Origin: Candidatus Mnemosynella biddleae
GTDB taxonomy: Archaea; Halobacteriota; Archaeoglobi; Mnemosynellales; Mnemosynellaceae
Assembly: GCA_002011165.2 (NCBI GenBank)
Contig: MTMI02000007.1
Span: forward strand, 95,970 to 159,969
Direction: 5' to 3'
DNA: 64,000 bases
The notes under the pieces are model-generated. The model did no database searches. It saw only the letters and a list, made by a program, of their open reading frames with translations, and was not told where the DNA came from. This document shows, piece by piece, positions 24,957 through 33,207 of the stretch. The translations under genes and the position numbers were made by a program. Numbering within the stretch: position 1 is the first letter of the stretch; the number at the start of each line of letters is the position of its first letter.

Positions 24957-25871
24957 TCATGTTGGTTTTAGAGCCTGAACTATGCTCGAAATTGTCGTAA
25001 CTATTGATCTGATAATCGAGATGACAAAATTGAAGAGTTCGATGTGCATTTTAGCAAATCTTGAAAAGAACTGAAGAATATCACGTGAAAGAGACGCATA
25101 TATTAGCGTGAACGATTCAAATAAGATAAAAATCAGCAGGAAGTTATCTACAAAGATGAAAATGAATAAGGAGATGAATGTGTAGAAAAGAGAGTAAAGC
25201 TTAGAGAAAATTAAAAACATTTCTTGAGCATATGGAATTGAATAAATGAGATCTCTAACTGCATCTGTTAGAAATTGAGGTAAAATCGATGGAGATTCTT
25301 CTTCAATGATTTCGTAATAGTCCTCTGTTGTCATATAAATTACTTCAACATGAGCTTGTGTGGTTGAATAAAATTGAACTTCTGAAAATGCAATATAATA
25401 GGGAAGAACGAGATTCATGTTCTCAGGTATGAGATCAATGCTAAATGGATTCAAATAGACGTAAATATCAACATCTAAGCCTATTCCTTCATCTAACTGA
25501 GTTAAAGTATATTGTATTCTTAAATCGTAGTCTTGTGCTAATAATTCGAGAACTTCCAAAGATTGATTATAAATTTGTCCTTCTGGTGTCTCCAATTGTA
25601 TGAAAAAGCTTTTCCATCCGTTTAAAGTCCCGAAAGAACTTGAGTTTACGGTAATTGTGTAAATTTTTCCATAAGCATCCATTATGAAAGTCTGATTTGA
25701 GTTGAAGGCTATGTTTGTTGCATAGATTGATGTGATAACGTAACCATCTTCAACCGTATAGTTTGCTTCTGTTACCTCTCCTAAATCTGCTGTGTAATAA
25801 TCTGTTGCTGAAGCAGGGATCATGAAAATTGGAAGTAGAAAGAGGAAGAGCACGAGAATTCTAATGTTCAT
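24957..25871 (-). CDS. Secreted/membrane protein with signal peptide and C-terminal TM segments
   Basis: The signal is ILVLFLFLLPIFMIPASA, followed by a beta-rich ectodomain of about 190 residues with N-x-S/T sites (NYT, NQT, NSS), then two or three hydrophobic segments (LFYTFISLFIFIFVDNF, LLIFILFESFTLIYASL) and an amphipathic tail. The architecture fits a virion envelope or fusion-type protein. It overlaps the next protein upstream by 4 bp. Confidence 0.68.
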   Translation of the reverse strand: MNIRILVLFLFLLPIFMIPASATDYYTADLGEVTEANYTVEDGYVITSIYATNIAFNSNQTFIMDAYGKIYTITVNSSSFGTLNGWKSFFIQLETPEGQIYNQSLEVLELLAQDYDLRIQYTLTQLDEGIGLDVDIYVYLNPFSIDLIPENMNLVLPYYIAFSEVQFYSTTQAHVEVIYMTTEDYYEIIEEESPSILPQFLTDAVRDLIYSIPYAQEMFLIFSKLYSLFYTFISLFIFIFVDNFLLIFILFESFTLIYASLSRDILQFFSRFAKMHIELFNFVISIIRSIVTTISSIVQALKPT

Positions 25872-27040
25872 CTTCTCCTTCTCCCCCCAGCCATTTTGAA
25901 GAGGTTCAAAAGTGCTATCAGGATAACAAGAGAAACTAAGGAATCGAGGTTAGAATAGAGAACATATAAAGCTGTATTCACTTTCTCAGTTTTTATTATA
26001 TCCAGTTGTTCTTCAGAGATTACAGCAGGAGTAGGTGTTGCTGTTCCGTTTGTAGCTCCTCCTCCTGTGTCTGGTTGTGTTACAGAGAAATTAGAATCGA
26101 AAGTATATGTATTCGCTTGAGAGCCTGAAAGATAAACTGCTAAGTTTGTATCATATATTTCTCTTCCTTGCTGGAACCCTGAGTGACTTATTGACCATGA
26201 GCTTTTATTACTCCAATCCAATAATCCATTTTTTAACGGAACAACATAAGATGCTGAACCCATTTGCATCGCTATTTTTATGTATGCTTTAGTGTCCGAG
26301 ATGAGTAATAATCCGCCGTATGCAGTTCCGAACACGTCATTGTCTGTTGTGAAAAGCTGTATTTGTGTTCCGTTGTGTGCAAAAACCACAACTCTGGCAG
26401 GATATGTAGAAGATGAAGTTCTGTAATCATGCACAACGTAAACGTAGTCATGATTTACCGCTAATCCAGAAATACCCTGAGTATATGAACTTCCTCCTAG
26501 ATTCACAGTTTTAAATTGTGCAATAGAGCCGTAATTTGAAAGGTCTATGTAGTATATTACCGATTTTGTGAAAAAGTAAATTCTATTTTCGATTGGAGCT
26601 AAACCACGAGCACCGCCATAAGATCCAAGTTTAATGAAGTAATTTGGATCATCTTTGTAGAGATAAAAATCAAGAGGATTGGTTGAAATTGAGTTTCTGA
26701 CCCATATCTCTCCGTTTGAGAGAATGAAATAAACTTTATGATTTGATGCTATGCACAATGAGTTAATTGAGCTTGAAATATTTGTAACGATAATTGCATC
26801 TGAATAAGTTCCATCTTGGTTTAATGCAACGTAACGAATTCTATATTTCGTTGTGCCATTGTCATCATAACTTTGAGCATAAAGAAACTGAGCTCTCTCG
26901 TCTGCGGTCATAAATTTATAGCCAGCCCCAACAGAAACAACGTTTGAACCTATTGTTAGAGCACTCGAAGGAGTGGTTAAAGCACTCATAGATGCTATAA
27001 GGATGAGCGAGATAATGAGAGCGGAGATAATTTTCCTCAT
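25868..27040 (-). CDS. Large secreted surface protein with signal peptide, beta-propeller-like repeats and C-terminal anchor
   Basis: The signal peptide (IISALIISLILIASMSALTT) is followed by about 300 residues of repeated beta-strand units (KVYFILSNGEIWVRN, NRIYFFTKSVIYYIDLS, DYVYVVHDYRTSSS), resembling a beta-propeller, many N-glycosylation sequons, a T/P-rich stalk (TPTPAVISEEQ), one TM segment and basic anchor KMAGGRRRR. It resembles the spike design of enveloped archaeal viruses. Confidence 0.7.
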   Translation of the reverse strand: MRKIISALIISLILIASMSALTTPSSALTIGSNVVSVGAGYKFMTADERAQFLYAQSYDDNGTTKYRIRYVALNQDGTYSDAIIVTNISSSINSLCIASNHKVYFILSNGEIWVRNSISTNPLDFYLYKDDPNYFIKLGSYGGARGLAPIENRIYFFTKSVIYYIDLSNYGSIAQFKTVNLGGSSYTQGISGLAVNHDYVYVVHDYRTSSSTYPARVVVFAHNGTQIQLFTTDNDVFGTAYGGLLLISDTKAYIKIAMQMGSASYVVPLKNGLLDWSNKSSWSISHSGFQQGREIYDTNLAVYLSGSQANTYTFDSNFSVTQPDTGGGATNGTATPTPAVISEEQLDIIKTEKVNTALYVLYSNLDSLVSLVILIALLNLFKMAGGRRRR

Positions 27041-27041
27041 C

Positions 27042-27344
27042 TTATCCCTCCGTTAAAAACCTGAGATTATTGTATGCTATGAGAAGATAGAGGAGGTTTA
27101 TTGAAAAAGAGGATAATTTGAACGCCTTTGCATCCATGTGATAGATCTCATAAAGAAGTAAAGCGATTAAAACTGTTAAGACAATTTTCACAGGCGTATA
27201 GAGTTCTAGTGTCATCAGAGATGCCATAATGGGATTTCCTTCATGTCCCCTTCCAGAAGAAATGAGATAGGAAGTTGTGATAAAGTCGAAGAGGCTCAAA
27301 AGAACGAATACTGAGATTAATAAGACTGCATGACTCTTTTTCAT
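27042..27344 (-). CDS. DUF5658-like three-TM membrane protein, 100 aa
   Basis: Three hydrophobic segments, the first followed by FDFITTSYLISSGRGHEGNP, the sequence block I associate with DUF5658. Overlaps the next gene by 4 bp. Confidence 0.6.
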   Translation of the reverse strand: MKKSHAVLLISVFVLLSLFDFITTSYLISSGRGHEGNPIMASLMTLELYTPVKIVLTVLIALLLYEIYHMDAKAFKLSSFSINLLYLLIAYNNLRFLTEG

Positions 27345-27694
27345 CTTATTATCACCCTTCCAATTATGTATCCTGTTGCAACTATCACAACGAAGAAAAG
27401 AGCATAGCTCAGAAATGTTGGCATGGTTGCCTTAAAGAGCTCAATTGCATTCAGAGGATTTGAGAACCAAACCTGTTCTGTGGGCTTGAAAACAAAGATG
27501 TAGCTAGTATTATCTGAGAGCGTTATGGTATCTGTTGTGTTATATTCTCCTATGAAATTGCCTTGAGCATCGTAAACTAAAATTTTCACGTCTTTTTTCA
27601 GATTTAAATCGCTGAAAGTGATTGTTATTGCAGATGCTGAAGTTACGAGAGAGAGCACTAAAAGAAAAGAGAGAAGAAGAGGAACCGCTCTCAT
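27341..27694 (-). CDS. Signal-peptide protein with C-terminal TM, 117 aa
   Basis: The signal PLLLSFLLVLSLVTSASA is followed by an Ig-like beta region (DVKILVYDAQGNFIGEYNTT) with glycosylation sites and a C-terminal membrane span (FLSYALFFVVIVATGYIIGRV). Part of the putative virion block. Confidence 0.62.
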   Translation of the reverse strand: MRAVPLLLSFLLVLSLVTSASAITITFSDLNLKKDVKILVYDAQGNFIGEYNTTDTITLSDNTSYIFVFKPTEQVWFSNPLNAIELFKATMPTFLSYALFFVVIVATGYIIGRVIIR

Positions 27695-27700
27695 CTCTGC

Positions 27701-28021
27701 TCATCTCCTGAAGGTTCTGAATGCATCCTGAATCGCACCTATGATTCCATCGAAAAGCCCGACGACGAATCCGACAATAACCAGAATCAGCAGAATTGGA
27801 ACTACTGCGATCACGAGATTTCCAATGCTTGGCATCAATTCACCAGCACCAGTTATTACATCGCTAATCTGAGTCCAGTTGACAGAAAGGGTTTGTGTGC
27901 TCTCATTGGTTTGTGCAGATGCGAGGGTTGGAGAAACTGCAACCATTAGAGCGAAAACGAAAACCATTATCTTCGCTTTATGTTTCTTCACTCTCACTTT
28001 TATTTTAGTCATAAATTTCAT
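27701..28021 (-). CDS. Small membrane protein, candidate major virion protein
   Basis: I start at ATG 28021 (MKFMTKIKVRVKKHKAK) because GGAGGTGA lies 8 nt upstream; the frame extends back to 28198 through AT-rich promoter DNA with palindromes. The 106 residues have a signal-type segment (IMVFVFALMVAVSPTLASA), a short ectodomain with NES/NWT, and one long span (LVIAVVPILLILVIVGFVVG) with a basic end. Small proteins with two hydrophobic helices form the shells of spindle-shaped archaeal viruses, so it is a candidate coat protein. It is first in the structural block. Confidence 0.62.
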   Translation of the reverse strand: MKFMTKIKVRVKKHKAKIMVFVFALMVAVSPTLASAQTNESTQTLSVNWTQISDVITGAGELMPSIGNLVIAVVPILLILVIVGFVVGLFDGIIGAIQDAFRTFRR

Positions 28022-28099
28022 TCTTTCTTTCACCTCCTCAGAAAATACAGCCATTATTTCGATTTTTTCAAAAATTAGAAGATAAAATAGCCGAAATCT

Positions 28100-28131
28100 G
28101 GAGAAATTCTCCGTATATGGAGAGATACTCC
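28100..28131. promoter_or_regulatory. Two tandem GGAG...CTCC palindromes before the structural block
   Basis: GGAGAAATTCTCC (28100-28112, perfect) and GGAGAGATACTCC (28119-28131) are spaced 19 bp centre to centre, upstream of the candidate promoter for the gene starting at 28021. A ribbon-helix-helix gene lies immediately upstream and could encode the binder. Confidence 0.55.
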
Positions 28132-28160
28132 ACCATTTGTTACCGTTCACGAACAAACAA

Positions 28161-28334
28161 TTAGTGGAGGAGATTTCTTTCTCTAAGGTATTTCTCAAGA
28201 GCGATGTTTATTACATCGCTGATGTTGAATCCATGAGCTCTCAGAATATCGAGAAGTTCTCTCTCAATGAGAACATGAACATCCTCACGATTCTTTCTCT
28301 CAACCTTCAAAATTCTCTTCATTACAAAGCTCAT
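28161..28334 (-). CDS. Ribbon-helix-helix (CopG/CcdA-like) DNA-binding protein, 57 aa
   Basis: ATG 28334 with GGGAGGT 5 nt upstream. It reads MKRILKVERKNRE, then IERELLDILRAHGFNISDV and INIALEKYL, a typical RHH. It overlaps the integrase 3' end by 35 bp. Possible regulator of the structural block or of integration. Confidence 0.65.
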   Translation of the reverse strand: MSFVMKRILKVERKNREDVHVLIERELLDILRAHGFNISDVINIALEKYLRERNLLH

Positions 28335-29448
28335 AACCTACCTCCCTTATCGGGAATTTATCAACAATTTTCGAATACCACTTATCAGCATCATCTCTAA
28401 GATCGAGATAGTTGAAGTTCTCAACACTCTTTGAGATCTCAGAATGTCTCCCTAAGATGAAGTTCCTCTCATCTTTTGGAACTCCACATCTTTTGAGGAA
28501 GTTATTAACCCACTTGCGAATGTATTTAGCTGAGACCGTCTTTTTGCTTGTTGTCTTGAAATTGATCATGTCAACCACTTTCTTATATTCGAGTTCCACT
28601 CGTTTGAGCCTCTTCGCCAACCACAGAGGCATATAACACTCGTATGAATCTTTGTTCTCACTTCCGATTCCACTCATATCATAGCGAGCAAAGTTCTCAA
28701 AGACTTCAAGTTTCGCTGGGTTGAATGTTGCGAGCATCTGAATGAGATGCTCAAGTCTTAGACCGCTAAAAACGAGTAGATAAAAGACATTCATCAGATC
28801 GTCATCGAGCCTCTGTTTGAAGTATTTGTGAGCTTCAATGATATCGTCATTTGAGGGAATTTGTTTATCAGTTCCTGATTTTGGGATTTTTAACACTGTC
28901 TTGAATTCTTCTGCAATCAACTTTGGAAAGCCTCTCTTTTCTACCAAGAAATTTAGGAGATTCCTCACTCCTTTAGCGAAGTTTGCTCTGTTTTTTTCAA
29001 GCTCATCAAAAATTTCTTCAAGATCCTCCTTATCGAAAATCTTCACACCTAAGAGTTTTTTATCCAAGAGCGAGACATAATTCTGCCATGTCGTCTTTTT
29101 ATTTCTCTTCTGAATCCACTCAAGAAACTCCGCTCTATGCTTTTGATAATCAATATAGAAGAATTCTCTGAGTTTGTAAGCCTTTCGAGCCGACGACTCG
29201 GGTTCAAATCCCGACCGGAGCATGACTTTCTTCTTCTTATATGCCTCGTAGAGGGTTAAGAACTCATCGAGTAGCTCGTTTATCAATTTTGAGCGATTGA
29301 ATCCGAGCTCTTCGCATTTTCTCCACAAATCATCTCTTATTTTGATATGTCTGTCAATATATTTTCGGCCTAATTCGTCCACATTTATCCATTTGTGGAT
29401 ATCTTTATCCATAACACGCCGTATGACTTCCAAAATATTAATTATCAA
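28300..29448 (-). CDS. int: SSV-type tyrosine recombinase (integrase), reconstituted full length
   Basis: Of 382 residues, the N-terminal ribbon-helix-helix-like part (about 30-70) is followed by the tRNA-core-encoded stretch RSGFEPESSARKA and a catalytic domain with SGLRLEHLI (first Arg), KYIRKW (K-x-x-R), ILGRHSEIS and the Tyr in ENFNYLDL. It frames through the attachment site at 29180-29222. The part up to 29179 belongs to this element; the N-terminal 29223-29448 is outside the element and comes from a second copy. No good ribosome site is seen at TTG 29448; ATG 29412 is another candidate. Confidence 0.88.
   Translation of the reverse strand: MIINILEVIRRVMDKDIHKWINVDELGRKYIDRHIKIRDDLWRKCEELGFNRSKLINELLDEFLTLYEAYKKKKVMLRSGFEPESSARKAYKLREFFYIDYQKHRAEFLEWIQKRNKKTTWQNYVSLLDKKLLGVKIFDKEDLEEIFDELEKNRANFAKGVRNLLNFLVEKRGFPKLIAEEFKTVLKIPKSGTDKQIPSNDDIIEAHKYFKQRLDDDLMNVFYLLVFSGLRLEHLIQMLATFNPAKLEVFENFARYDMSGIGSENKDSYECYMPLWLAKRLKRVELEYKKVVDMINFKTTSKKTVSAKYIRKWVNNFLKRCGVPKDERNFILGRHSEISKSVENFNYLDLRDDADKWYSKIVDKFPIREVGYELCNEENFEG
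29180..29424. repeat. Right copy of the 245-bp direct repeat
   Basis: Identical to 14296-14540. The first 43 bp are tRNA-Glu 3' end (attR core); the rest is a second integrase N-terminus. Confidence 0.92.
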
Positions 29449-29534
29449 ACATTAAAAAGAGACTGGAAAGAAAAAATAAGGAGAGAAGAGAAATTGAGCT
29501 GGATAGATTCTCTTTTCTTGACAAAGTCCATCTG

Positions 29535-29690
29535 GAGGGAGGAACCATTTCCCCCATCTCAATACAGATTTATTCAAAATCCATGCCGAAACTCCTCTTT
29601 TAATCTTCACATATCCCGTATAGCTGCAATAAAGCAAATTTTAAGACTTCTCAGTCTCTCGCTGTTAATTTTCACCTCAGAGCACACTCG
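29535..29690 (-). pseudogene. Decayed fragment of a HerA-like ATPase from a second related element
   Basis: Translated on the minus strand, pieces SERLRSLKICFIA and GYVKIKRGV align with IERLRSLKIRFVA and GWTKIKKGV of the element ATPase (22577-23455), with stops and frameshifts between. The + strand DNA around 29591-29680 is clearly alignable to 22846-22935. This is the remnant of an older or parallel integration. The remaining gap to trpC holds no gene. Confidence 0.75.
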
Positions 29691-29695
29691 CCTCT

Positions 29696-30382
29696 TCACG
29701 GAGCTCTTACAAAATTCCTAACAATCTCCCTAAGATTCCGAGCTCTCATGAAGGCTGTACCTATTAACACGGCATCTGCGCATTTCAGAGCTCTAGTTAA
29801 GTGCTCCAACGTGCTTATACCGCTCTCACTTATCTTTAAAGCATCTCTTCTCACATATTTATACAGTCTCTCCGTAACTTCAACGCTTCCATCATCTTTT
29901 TCCATTTGGAAGATATCTCTGTTATTGATTCCTATCATTGGGGTTCTTGTCTCATTTACAATAGCGATATCCTCGGTTGTGTGCACCTCTACAAGAGGTT
30001 CTACTCCATGCTCTAGCGCATAATCCACAAACTCAGAAGTTCTGTCTTTTAGAATTTTTGAAATTAAAAGGACAGCAGAAGCGCCCAATTCAGAAGTTCT
30101 CTCTATATCTTCTTTCCTCTTTATGAAGTCTTTTCTTAATACCGGGAGTTCTGTATTTTCGGACAACTCTTTCAGCAATTTTTCGTCACCTTTGAACTCT
30201 TTTGCCGTAATATATGAAATTCCAGCTACTTCGCACTCTTCGTAGATTTTTAAGATTTTTATGGGATCTCTTCCCATGAGTAAATCACCGTATTTAGGAG
30301 AATAAACTTTAACTTCTGCTATAATCGGATTTCTTCCTTCTTTTCTCGCTTTCAAGAGACTCTTACTTAACACTTTACTCAT
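29696..30382 (-). CDS. trpC: Indole-3-glycerol-phosphate synthase
   Basis: TrpC closes the indole ring in tryptophan synthesis. Barrel motifs are visible: IIAEVKVYSPKYGDL, VLRKDFI, ASAVLLI, LVEVHTTED, IGINNRD and SESGIS. Start 30382 (MSKVLSKSLLK) is about 27-30 bp after a TATATATATT box; the open frame extends to 30418 across that box. At 228 aa it is shorter than bacterial forms, as is usual for archaea. It is a single gene at the edge of the integrated element, with no other trp gene beside it. Confidence 0.88.
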   Translation of the reverse strand: MSKVLSKSLLKARKEGRNPIIAEVKVYSPKYGDLLMGRDPIKILKIYEECEVAGISYITAKEFKGDEKLLKELSENTELPVLRKDFIKRKEDIERTSELGASAVLLISKILKDRTSEFVDYALEHGVEPLVEVHTTEDIAIVNETRTPMIGINNRDIFQMEKDDGSVEVTERLYKYVRRDALKISESGISTLEHLTRALKCADAVLIGTAFMRARNLREIVRNFVRAP

Positions 30383-30599
30383 CGTAACCTGATCATTCTC
30401 CCGAAAATATATATACATTTCTGCATCAATTTATTCAATTATGTCGTGATTTCTGGAGATAACGTGAGGTTCTTCATAATATGGGAGAGCAGGAGAAATA
30501 TATTGCCTTAATCAAGGAAAAAATTTCAAAAATCATCTTCAAGGACATGAAATGTTTTTAGGGAAAAATAATTAAAGCTCTTGTAAGAAAGTGAGGAGT

Positions 30600-31868
30600 A
30601 TGAATGAAATAACTTCTGTTCGTGCACGAGAAATTATTGATTGCAGAGGGATACCAACTCTTGAAGTTGAAGTCACTGTTGAAGGCTGGGCGAAGGGTAG
30701 ATTTGCAGTTCCTTCAGGTCTTTCAAGAGGTTCTCATGAGGCTTTTGAACTGAGAGACGGAGATACTAGGTTTCGAGGTCTTGGAGTTAGAAAAGCTGTG
30801 GAAAATGTTAATAAGATTATAGCCCCCGCAATCCTTGGGATGGATGCTCTCTCCCAGCGGGAAATCGACAGAACATTGCTAGAACTTGATGGGACAGAAA
30901 ACAAAAGCAAACTCGGAGCAAATGCGATTCTTGGAGTCTCTGTTGCGGTTGCGAAGTCTGCATCTTCATTCTTGGATATTCCATTTTTCAAATACATGAA
31001 TCAGTATGCCCAGATTCTTCCCCTTCCGCAGTTCAATCTTATAAACGGTGGTAAACACGCATCCAACGATCTCGATTTTCAGGAGTTTATAATTATGCCA
31101 GAAGGTGCAGAAAGCTTCTCTGAATCTCTTAGGATCGCAAGCGAGGTCAATTTCATTCTCAGAGATATTTTATTGGAGAAATACGGTAAATCTGCTTTGA
31201 ATGTGGGAGATGAAGGGGGTTTTGCACCACCAATCTCAGATGTGAGAGAAGCACTAGATGTTTTAAGCGAAGCGGTTAAGAAAAGCGGTTATGAAGATGA
31301 GATCGTTTACGCCCTTGATGTTGCTTCAACTCATTTCTATGATAGAAATGAGGGTATCTATACTTTCCAGGGACTTAAGCTAAGCAGAGAGGAAATGATA
31401 GAGTTCTACGACTCTCTCATCTCAGATTACCCAATAGTTTCTATGGAGGATCCACTTTATGAAGATGACTTTGAGGGTTACGCAGAACTTACAAAATCTC
31501 TGGATATACAAATAGTTGGAGATGACCTTTTCGTGACAAATCCAAAGAGATTGAAGAAAGGAATAGAGATGGGAGCAGCAAACGCAGTTCTATGGAAGAT
31601 GAATCAGATAGGAACTCTTACCGAAGCGTGGGACGTTGCCCAGATAGCTATGAGAAACGGTTACAATGTGGTCGTTTCGGAAAGATCAGGAGAAACCGAA
31701 GACGAGACGATAGCAGATCTCAGCGTCTCTCTTAACTGCGGTCAGATAAAAACTGGCGCTCCAGTTAGAGGAGAGAGAACATCCAAATATAATCAGTTGT
31801 TGAGAATAGAGGAGGAGCTCGGCGAAAATGGAATGTTTGCAGGAAAGAAATGGAGAAAACTGTATTGA
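30600..31868 (+). CDS. eno: Enolase
   Basis: Enolase interconverts 2-phosphoglycerate and phosphoenolpyruvate. Start ATG 30600 (MNEITSVRAREIIDCRG) has GAGGAG just upstream; a GTG at 30591 is also open. Motifs: SGLSRGSHEAFELRDGD, LPLPQFNLINGGKHA, ALDVASTHFY, VSMEDPLYEDD, LWKMNQIGTLTEA and VVSERSGETEDETIADL. Ligands and catalytic residues look complete. The N-terminal GLSRGSHEA is slightly unlike the usual GASTGSREA, as in some archaeal and second-copy enolases. Confidence 0.96.
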   Translation: MNEITSVRAREIIDCRGIPTLEVEVTVEGWAKGRFAVPSGLSRGSHEAFELRDGDTRFRGLGVRKAVENVNKIIAPAILGMDALSQREIDRTLLELDGTENKSKLGANAILGVSVAVAKSASSFLDIPFFKYMNQYAQILPLPQFNLINGGKHASNDLDFQEFIIMPEGAESFSESLRIASEVNFILRDILLEKYGKSALNVGDEGGFAPPISDVREALDVLSEAVKKSGYEDEIVYALDVASTHFYDRNEGIYTFQGLKLSREEMIEFYDSLISDYPIVSMEDPLYEDDFEGYAELTKSLDIQIVGDDLFVTNPKRLKKGIEMGAANAVLWKMNQIGTLTEAWDVAQIAMRNGYNVVVSERSGETEDETIADLSVSLNCGQIKTGAPVRGERTSKYNQLLRIEEELGENGMFAGKKWRKLY

Positions 31869-31945
31869 ATCAATTTGTCACTTCTCTTCCTTTTTTGTTA
31901 GTATTTTTGCATTATCTGGGAAAAAAGTCCCCCTGAGGTGGTTCA

Positions 31946-32509
31946 ATGATTTCACTCATAATCCTCCTGATTAACGTCATACTCTTCTTTTTACAATCTC
32001 TCATTCCTCGTCTTACATGGCTTTTCATACTGTATCCACCTGTTCTATTAGAGGAACCTTGGAGAATTATCACTCATATGTTCATTCATGCAAATTTCTC
32101 TCATCTCTTCTTTAACATGCTGTTTCTCTTATTTTTTGCTCCAACTCTTGAAAGAATGGTTGGAAAATGGAAATTTCTTGCAATCTATCTCTCTTCCGGG
32201 ATTATTGGTGGTATAGCTCAATCGTTAGTCTCTGTCTCGCCAGCTCTCGGCGCGAGTGGAGCACTCTATGGAGTTTTCGGGGCTCTTGCAATTTTAAATC
32301 CTAAAATGAAGGTAATATTCTTTCCCCTTTTCATCCCCATACCTATAACTTTTGCAGTTGTTATTTTTGCTCTTTTTGATTTTATTTTGGTAAGTACTGG
32401 AGATGCAATAGCTTATGGAGCACATCTCTCGGGTTTATTTGCTGGAATTATATGGGGGATTTATTTATCGAGAAAAAGAAGTAGAATCAATATTTTGGAG
32501 TATTCTTAA
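31946..32509 (+). CDS. Rhomboid-family intramembrane serine protease
   Basis: The 187-residue, six-TM protein has the rhomboid marks: a HANFSHLFFN motif in the second segment, the serine in GASGALYG and the catalytic histidine in AYGAHLSGL. A short GAGGTGGTTC precedes the ATG. Its 3' end overlaps the convergent HAD gene by 45 bp. Confidence 0.93.
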   Translation: MISLIILLINVILFFLQSLIPRLTWLFILYPPVLLEEPWRIITHMFIHANFSHLFFNMLFLLFFAPTLERMVGKWKFLAIYLSSGIIGGIAQSLVSVSPALGASGALYGVFGALAILNPKMKVIFFPLFIPIPITFAVVIFALFDFILVSTGDAIAYGAHLSGLFAGIIWGIYLSRKRSRINILEYS

Positions 32510-33088
32510 GACATCTCTCAGCGAAGGTACTGTGAAATCGGCTTGAACGCCAATTCCAATGATCGCCTTACATTTTGCTCTCTTCCCCGCAATCACATCA
32601 CTCATCGTATCTCCAATGAGAATTGTCTCCTTGGGTTCCACATTGAGAATTTTACAGGCCTTCAAAATTCCATCTGGGTGAGGTTTCCCGAATCTCACAT
32701 CATCTCCTGTTACCACAGCGTGGAAAAATCCGTTAAGATTGAAGGAATTTAAAAGGTGATTTATAATCTCTTTCGGAGTATTCGTCACGAGAGCAGTTTT
32801 ATATTCTCTGTTCACCTCTCTCAAAACTTCTGCAACTCCTTCGTTAAGCTTTAATTTATCTAAATGCTTAAAGTAATTTCTATTTGCTATCTCCACAACT
32901 TCCTTGCTTAAACCCATTCTTTTCATACTCTCTTTCAGTTCTATTCCCCAAAACTCTTTTTTGAATCTTTCAGGAGAAATTGGAGCACATCCAACTGAAG
33001 CAAGTGCATCGTTCACAGCATTTCTCCATGTTTCGAAGGAATCCACTATCACTCCGTCGAAGTCAAAGAGTACCGCTCTTATCATCAT
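32465..33088 (-). CDS. HAD-superfamily phosphatase (phosphoglycolate-phosphatase-like)
   Basis: Haloacid-dehalogenase motifs: DFDGVIVD (nucleophile), VTNTPKEI, KPHPDG and GDTMSDVIAGKRA. A helical cap follows motif 1. Exact substrate unknown; phosphoglycolate or a sugar phosphate is usual. Confidence 0.9.
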   Translation of the reverse strand: MMIRAVLFDFDGVIVDSFETWRNAVNDALASVGCAPISPERFKKEFWGIELKESMKRMGLSKEVVEIANRNYFKHLDKLKLNEGVAEVLREVNREYKTALVTNTPKEIINHLLNSFNLNGFFHAVVTGDDVRFGKPHPDGILKACKILNVEPKETILIGDTMSDVIAGKRAKCKAIIGIGVQADFTVPSLRDVLRILQNIDSTSFSR

Positions 33089-33127
33089 ATCACCTTTTTA
33101 AAAAATTTAAAAGGGGTGGTTTAAAGA

Positions 33128-33199
33128 TGGACTCGCCGGGACTCGAACCCGGGGCCTCCGCATTGCGAATGCGGCGCTCTACCGCTGAGCTACGAGCCC
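33128..33199 (-). tRNA. tRNA-Ala (CGC)
   Basis: Reading the minus strand, GGGCTCG pairs with CGAGTCC, including a G3-T70 wobble, the alanine identity pair. The anticodon loop TTCGCAA gives CGC. T arm GGGTTCGAGTCCC; discriminator A; no encoded CCA. A protein-like frame on the + strand here is chance. Confidence 0.97.
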
Positions 33200-33207
33200 A
33201 TCAAAAT

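Larger units (their letters stand above)
14296..29222. mobile_element. Integrated virus/plasmid in tRNA-Glu, predicted circle 14,884 bp
   Basis: The element is bounded by the 43-bp tRNA-Glu 3' sequence at 14296-14338 and its copy at 29180-29222; the offset is exactly 14,884 bp. The attachment core lies inside the integrase gene, the hallmark of SSV-type archaeal integrases, so an integrase N-terminal fragment follows the tRNA and the C-terminal part ends the element. Contents are a winged-helix protein with internal repeats, small zinc and nuclease-fold proteins, putative defence genes, a HerA/FtsK-like ATPase and a membrane/secreted protein block resembling a virion cassette. Whether it is a virus or a plasmid is not settled by sequence. 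Confidence 0.88.

Noticed and set aside
29425..29535. Deletion junction of the same element read as an exact tandem duplication
   Set aside because: Beyond the 245-bp identity the next codons are similar in protein but different in DNA (ILEV versus IYLET), which fits a related rather than identical element.
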